Positions 42,418-45,602 of a DNA stretch of 45,602 nt are shown piece after piece. The stretch covers positions 139,223 to 184,824 of the forward strand of contig MIBE01000010.1 of NCBI GenBank assembly GCA_001829415.1. Direction: 5' to 3'. Within the stretch, counting starts at the first letter, position 1, and each line of letters starts with the position of its first letter. The translations under genes were made by a program, and so were the position numbers. This DNA comes from Spirochaetes bacterium GWF1_51_8 (GTDB lineage: Bacteria > Spirochaetota > Brevinematia > Brevinematales > GWF1-51-8). A model generated the notes under the pieces. That model was not told the DNA's origin, did no database searches, and was given only the letters and a program-made list of their open reading frames with translations.

Positions 42418-43905
42418 TTATCTCCGTTCGACCGCTTTTTCAACCGTTTCGATAAATGTTTCGAGCGCCTTTATCCTGGCGTGGTACTTGCAGTTCGCTT
42501 CGAGGATCGTCCACGGCGCGTACTCGGTCGAGGTACGGTAGATCGTCTCGTCCACGGCCTCTTTATACTTGTCCCATTTTTCACGGTTCCGCCAGTCTTC
42601 CTCGGTGATTTTCCATTGCTTGTGCACCGTGTTCTGCCGTTCCTCGAAACGGGCGAGCTGTTCCTCGGGGCTGATATGGAGCCAGAACTTGATCAGCACC
42701 GTGCCGAATTCGGCGAGATGGAGCTCGGCTTCGTTGATCTCGCGGAACGCGCGTTTCCACACCGGCTCCGGGCTGAAACCTTCGATCCGTTCGACCAACA
42801 CGCGCCCGTACCATGTCCGGTCGAAGATGCCGATATGCCCGGCCTTGGGGATCGAGTTCCAGAAGCGCCAGAGGTAGTGGTGCGCGAGTTCCACCGACGA
42901 CGGCGCGGCGATAGGAAACACCTCGTACCCGCGCGGGTCCATATTCTGGGTGAGGCGGCGGATATTCCCGCCCTTCCCGGCGGCGTCCCATCCCTCGTAC
43001 ATCACGATGACTGGGATGCGCTTGGCGTAGATTTCATGTTCGAGTTCGCGGACGCGCTTCTGGCATTTCTTCACCCGCGTCTCGTACCCGGCTTTATCGA
43101 GGACGACAGTCAGGTCGACCCTATCGAGCGCTGAACCCGTCACTCTGTCGAGGATGATCTCGGGAGCGCGGGCTTTCTTTTTCTCATGAGCGTGAATTTC
43201 GGCGATCCGTTTCTTCAACGCGCCGATCACCGTATCGTAGACCTTCTTGACGGCGTATTCCTCGTCCTCGGCCTCGACCACTACCCATCCCGCCGACGCG
43301 GTATCCGTAGCGTCGAGCATCTCCGATGCGGCGCGGTAATACTTGCCGTACTGCTTGTGATGACGCCAGTCGTCCTTATTTACCTTCCATTTAGTCGAGG
43401 AGTTGTTTTCCAGTTTCTCGAAACGCTTCTTCTGCGTCTCCTTGGAAATATGGAGAAAGAGCTTGATAACGAGATAGCCGTCGTCGTTCAGCATCCGTTC
43501 GAACGAGTTGATGTCGCGGATAGACGAACGGACTTCGTCCTTACCGATCAGCTTATCGACACGTTCGACCAGCACCCGTCCGTACCACGAACGGTCGAAG
43601 ATAGCGAGTCTGCCCTTAGCGGGGATTTTCGTCCAGAAGCGCCAGAGGAACGGGCGGTGCCGTTCTTCCTCGTTGGGCGCGGATGTCGGGTGTACCTTAA
43701 AGCCGCGAGGGTCGAGCGGCATGATGAGGCGGTTGATGAGCGTGCCCTTACCGGCGGCGTCCCACCCCTCGAACACGATCATTACCGGGATACCGAACTG
43801 TGTAGCCTCACGCTGGAGCGCGGCGAGCTCGATTGTCAGTCCCGGCATGACCTTCTTGTACTCGTCCTTGTTCATCTTTTTCGATAATTCGATATTTTCC
43901 AGCAT
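42418..43905 (-). CDS. Double-domain polyphosphate kinase 2 family protein (PAP type)
   Basis: The 495-residue protein contains two tandem PPK2 domains. Each has a Walker A motif (FEGWDAAGKGTL about 45-57 and YEGWDAAGKGGN about 303-315) and a lid/Walker B region (FDRSWYGRVLVERVD and FDRTWYGRVLVERIEG). The length and duplication are those of polyphosphate:AMP phosphotransferase (PAP), which makes ADP from AMP and polyphosphate; double PPK2 proteins can differ in direction, so the exact reaction is an inference. It is cytosolic, with no signal peptide. GGGCGG precedes the ATG at 43905. The GIY-YIG gene follows one base after its stop. Confidence 0.9.
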   Translation of the reverse strand: MLENIELSKKMNKDEYKKVMPGLTIELAALQREATQFGIPVMIVFEGWDAAGKGTLINRLIMPLDPRGFKVHPTSAPNEEERHRPFLWRFWTKIPAKGRLAIFDRSWYGRVLVERVDKLIGKDEVRSSIRDINSFERMLNDDGYLVIKLFLHISKETQKKRFEKLENNSSTKWKVNKDDWRHHKQYGKYYRAASEMLDATDTASAGWVVVEAEDEEYAVKKVYDTVIGALKKRIAEIHAHEKKKARAPEIILDRVTGSALDRVDLTVVLDKAGYETRVKKCQKRVRELEHEIYAKRIPVIVMYEGWDAAGKGGNIRRLTQNMDPRGYEVFPIAAPSSVELAHHYLWRFWNSIPKAGHIGIFDRTWYGRVLVERIEGFSPEPVWKRAFREINEAELHLAEFGTVLIKFWLHISPEEQLARFEERQNTVHKQWKITEEDWRNREKWDKYKEAVDETIYRTSTEYAPWTILEANCKYHARIKALETFIETVEKAVERR

Positions 43906-43998
43906 GTTCCGCCCTTTCGTGTTTTCTTTAGTTTAACAGATGCCTCGTTTTATATCAAATTCCGCGCGGGCCTGCGTCGATGTCGATGAACCGGGAAA

Positions 43999-44340
43999 CG
44001 GGAATGGGGAAGTTCACACGGAGGACACGGAGAGAAAAAGCAGAGAGCTTTGACAAAGAGATGGAGATGTTTTTTCCGTAGACTTTTCGTGATTTTTAAA
44101 TTAATGGGAATCGGGAAATACATGTACGTGCGGAAAGAAGATGTGAAGGGAAGGGGAAGGTCACGCGGAGGACACGGAGAGAAAAAGAGGGACGCTTCGG
44201 ATGAAGAGAGCGGTAAAACATCTTCATAGACTTTTCGTAGTACGACGCGGAAGCGGGGATCGAAGAGCGAAAGCATGCGCATAGAAAATGCGTGAGGGGA
44301 AGGGGGAGTTCACACGGAGGACGCGGAGAGAAAAAGCGGG
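43999..44340. repeat. Three imperfect tandem copies of an about 148-bp unit
   Basis: The phrase CACRCGGAGGACRCGGAGAG followed by AAAAAG occurs three times, anchored by GAGGAC at 44021, 44168 and 44317 (147 and 149 nt apart). Each copy continues with a related GGATGAAGAGAGCGG or equivalent, then AGACTTTTCGT in the first two. Similar CACGGAGGACACGG phrases are known from intergenic repeats of many environmental genomes. All six frames give only low-complexity Pro/Ser-rich readings. The stretch 43906-43998 before it contains no gene. Confidence 0.7.
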
Positions 44341-44443
44341 GCGTTTCGGATGAAGAGAGCGGGATGGCATCTCCGCAGGGGAAAGAATGATAATGAAAAA
44401 AGCGTAAAAAAAACGGCCTCAGGATTGGCGTATATATAGGGGG

Positions 44444-44766
44444 AGTGACAAGTGACAAGTGATAAGAAAAGGCAGAGGTGGAGGTTTATCGTTTTCGCGG
44501 GATACTCCATTAGGGCATGTTGACGAAGTCATGAAATACACGATTTTTTGTCACTGCGAGACGCGAAGCGGCGAAGCAGTCTGTTTTATATATATACCCA
44601 GTAATTAAATAGAATGTTTCGGCTATGGTTCGGCAAGCTCACCATGACGCCTCGCAATGACAAAATGAGTTTGTCATCAAGCCCATAAGGACGGGGGTTG
44701 AGGGTTGTTCCACAAGCAGTACGGAGGCTAAACCTTTCTACCGGTCACTTTTCACTTTACACTTAC
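44444..44766. repeat. Nested inverted-repeat element with dispersed-repeat copy B
   Basis: The outer arms are the direct series AGTGACAAGTGACAAGTGAT (44444-44463) and its loosely inverted counterpart GGTCACTTTTCACTTTACAC (from 44743). Inside, TTTTGTCACTGCGAG (44546-44560) and CTCGCAATGACAAAA (44651-44665) are inverted with 14 of 15 matches. The core 44614-44661 is the reverse complement, with some differences, of the repeat at 34993-35042. It fills the non-coding gap before the gene at 44778; no open frame is convincing. Confidence 0.6.
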
Positions 44767-44777
44767 CCGGAGGTACT

Positions 44778-45224
44778 ATGAAATTCGACCGTTTCCTGAA
44801 AACACTGACTGCCGATGAGGCAGTGTACGTGACCGGCCTGTTCAACAATTATATCAAGGACCGGGATACGCCGTATTCCCCGGGCGACGACGCCCTGATC
44901 CGTGAGATCGCCGCAAAGGCTGAAAAAGTCCTGCCGGAATCCCCGCTCAGGAAATTCCTCTTCGCTGTAATAGGGGTGATGAAGGAAGTGAAAAGGAGCG
45001 GCGGCGCCGCGCTCCCGATCCGCCGCGACAGCATGGACATTGTGGCGCACTCCAAGGCCGCGACGTCGATCCGCGATTTCCTGCTCGGGGTCGAATTAAC
45101 AATCCGCCGTGATAAGTTCCCGTTCCTCACCCCATCGCGTTTCGCCGCGCTCCTTCGGGAATATACCCTCTCCGAACTCCTCCGCGACGGTATCGAACAT
45201 AAGGTGCTGAAAAATTTATACTGA
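44778..45224 (+). CDS. Small protein of unknown function
   Basis: The 148-residue protein begins at an ATG preceded by the perfect ribosome-binding site GGAGGT. It is soluble, helix-rich and charged (FLKTLTADEAVYVTGLFNNY, IREIAAKAEKVLPESPLRKF, SIRDFLLGVELTIRRDKFPF), with no signal peptide, membrane segment or known motif. It is flanked on both sides by repeat DNA and has no same-strand neighbour close by. The strong ribosome-binding site and even codon use support it as a real gene, but the role is open. Confidence 0.7.
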   Translation: MKFDRFLKTLTADEAVYVTGLFNNYIKDRDTPYSPGDDALIREIAAKAEKVLPESPLRKFLFAVIGVMKEVKRSGGAALPIRRDSMDIVAHSKAATSIRDFLLGVELTIRRDKFPFLTPSRFAALLREYTLSELLRDGIEHKVLKNLY

Positions 45225-45483
45225 GCGGAATCTTGCAGATCAAATATCTGAGAATCCCGAATCGCAATCCCGGCGGACAGGGGAGAAGCATCCCTCCTCT
45301 CGAAGAAATCCTTACGTGGACAGCGGACTCCCATGCGGGTTGCTTGTATTTACAGTATTGTGTAATACGTTTGTATAATCCTGCTGTAAGTAACGCTTGC
45401 ATCTTCCGATATTTCCGGTTTGCTTCACGCATGCTCCGAAAATGCTTCGGGTTTGATTCCGGTTTTGCGGGTTTGTTTCTTAT

Positions 45484-45602
45484 AGTCATTTCCGATGACT
45501 TATTTTTAGGAAGTGACCGCTTGTGGTCATTTCCGATGACTTATTTAAGGAAGTGACCGCTTGTGGTCATTTCCGATGACTTATTTAAGGAAGTGACCGC
45601 TT
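45484..45602. repeat. 40-bp tandem repeat array (three copies, runs off the window)
   Basis: The unit TTGTGGTCATTTCCGATGAC followed by TTATTTAAGGAAGTGACCGC recurs with exact 40-nt spacing in the last copies; the first visible copy differs at its 5' end and has one extra T. Each unit holds two small palindromes, GTCAT-TTCCG-ATGAC and AAGTGACC-GCTTGT-GGTCATTT. The whole unit repeats with no variable spacer, and 40 is not a multiple of three, so it is neither a CRISPR array nor coding. The preceding 259 nt (45225-45483) hold a lone TATAAT (45374-45379) and no supported gene. Confidence 0.85.

Noticed and set aside
43950-44510. Pro/Ser-rich open frames on the minus strand (FSPCPPRDLPLPF-type)
   Set aside because: They arise from the 148-bp repeats read in antisense, have no ribosome-binding sites and show repeat-driven composition.
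45233-45556. 107-codon open frame on the plus strand
   Set aside because: It runs into the 40-bp tandem array and has no ribosome-binding site or recognisable domain.
45484-45602. CRISPR array
   Set aside because: The whole 40-nt unit repeats with no unique spacers between copies, and no cas gene is visible.

Overview
The window looks like a chromosomal piece from a Gram-negative (diderm) bacterium with about 50% G+C. The best guess is a member of the Spirochaetota. The reasons are signal peptides and lipoboxes on several exported proteins, a CsgG-like/beta-barrel outer-envelope protein, a DUF58-BatA pair, multi-domain SpoIIE-type phosphatases, a lysine 2,3-aminomutase, and an exported protein whose repeats resemble spirochaetal FlaB flagellin (ANGIY...DR motifs). 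The taxonomic call is an inference; no rRNA gene is present.

Layout. 1-2159 (minus): a partial CsgG/beta-barrel protein and a secreted beta-propeller protein. 2339-4812 (plus): a DUF58 protein and a BatA-like membrane protein. 4875-15051 (plus): a signalling block. It holds a membrane SpoIIE-type phosphatase with an extracytoplasmic CBM48-like domain, a stand-alone receiver, an exported TPR protein with at least four CBM48-like repeats, and two membrane histidine kinases. 15295-17913 (minus): gatA then rlmN. 18223-19518 (plus): kamA with its own terminator. 19579-27244 (minus): a compact chemotaxis operon, cheY - STAS - cheA - mcp - cheW - cheR - cheD - cheB, with many overlapping start and stop codons. 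Upstream of it at 27372-28820 is a second SpoIIE-type phosphatase. 29025-34968 (plus): a glycosyltransferase, a pilB/pilC type IV pilus assembly pair, a D-2-hydroxyacid dehydrogenase and a small PQ-loop-like membrane protein. 35203-35971: a lipoprotein (minus) and a tRNA-Thr with consensus promoter and terminator. 36070-36434: a decayed receiver-domain pseudogene. 36504-39536 (plus): a beta-helix lipoprotein and an exported HExxH metallopeptidase-like protein. 39571-43905 (minus): an AT-rich AAA ATPase, the exported flagellin-like protein, a GIY-YIG protein and a double-domain PPK2. 43906-45602: repeat-rich DNA around one unknown small gene; the window ends inside a 40-bp tandem array.

How the genes fit together. 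Most of the window senses and relays signals: two SpoIIE-type phosphatases, two histidine kinases, a receiver and a complete CheA/CheW/CheY/CheR/CheB/CheD adaptation system with its own receptor. The receptor ends in a CheR-docking pentapeptide. MshEN-like motifs occur in both PilB and CheA, so c-di-GMP may touch pilus assembly and chemotaxis alike.

The strongest candidates for something undescribed are three. The first is the Sec-exported protein built from flagellin N-D1, C-terminal and N-D1 pieces (40863-41777). The second is the phosphatase/TPR/CBM48 sensory cluster (4875-15051). The third is a set of intergenic structured repeats, including a hairpin pair at 15057 and 37944 and the terminal 40-bp array.
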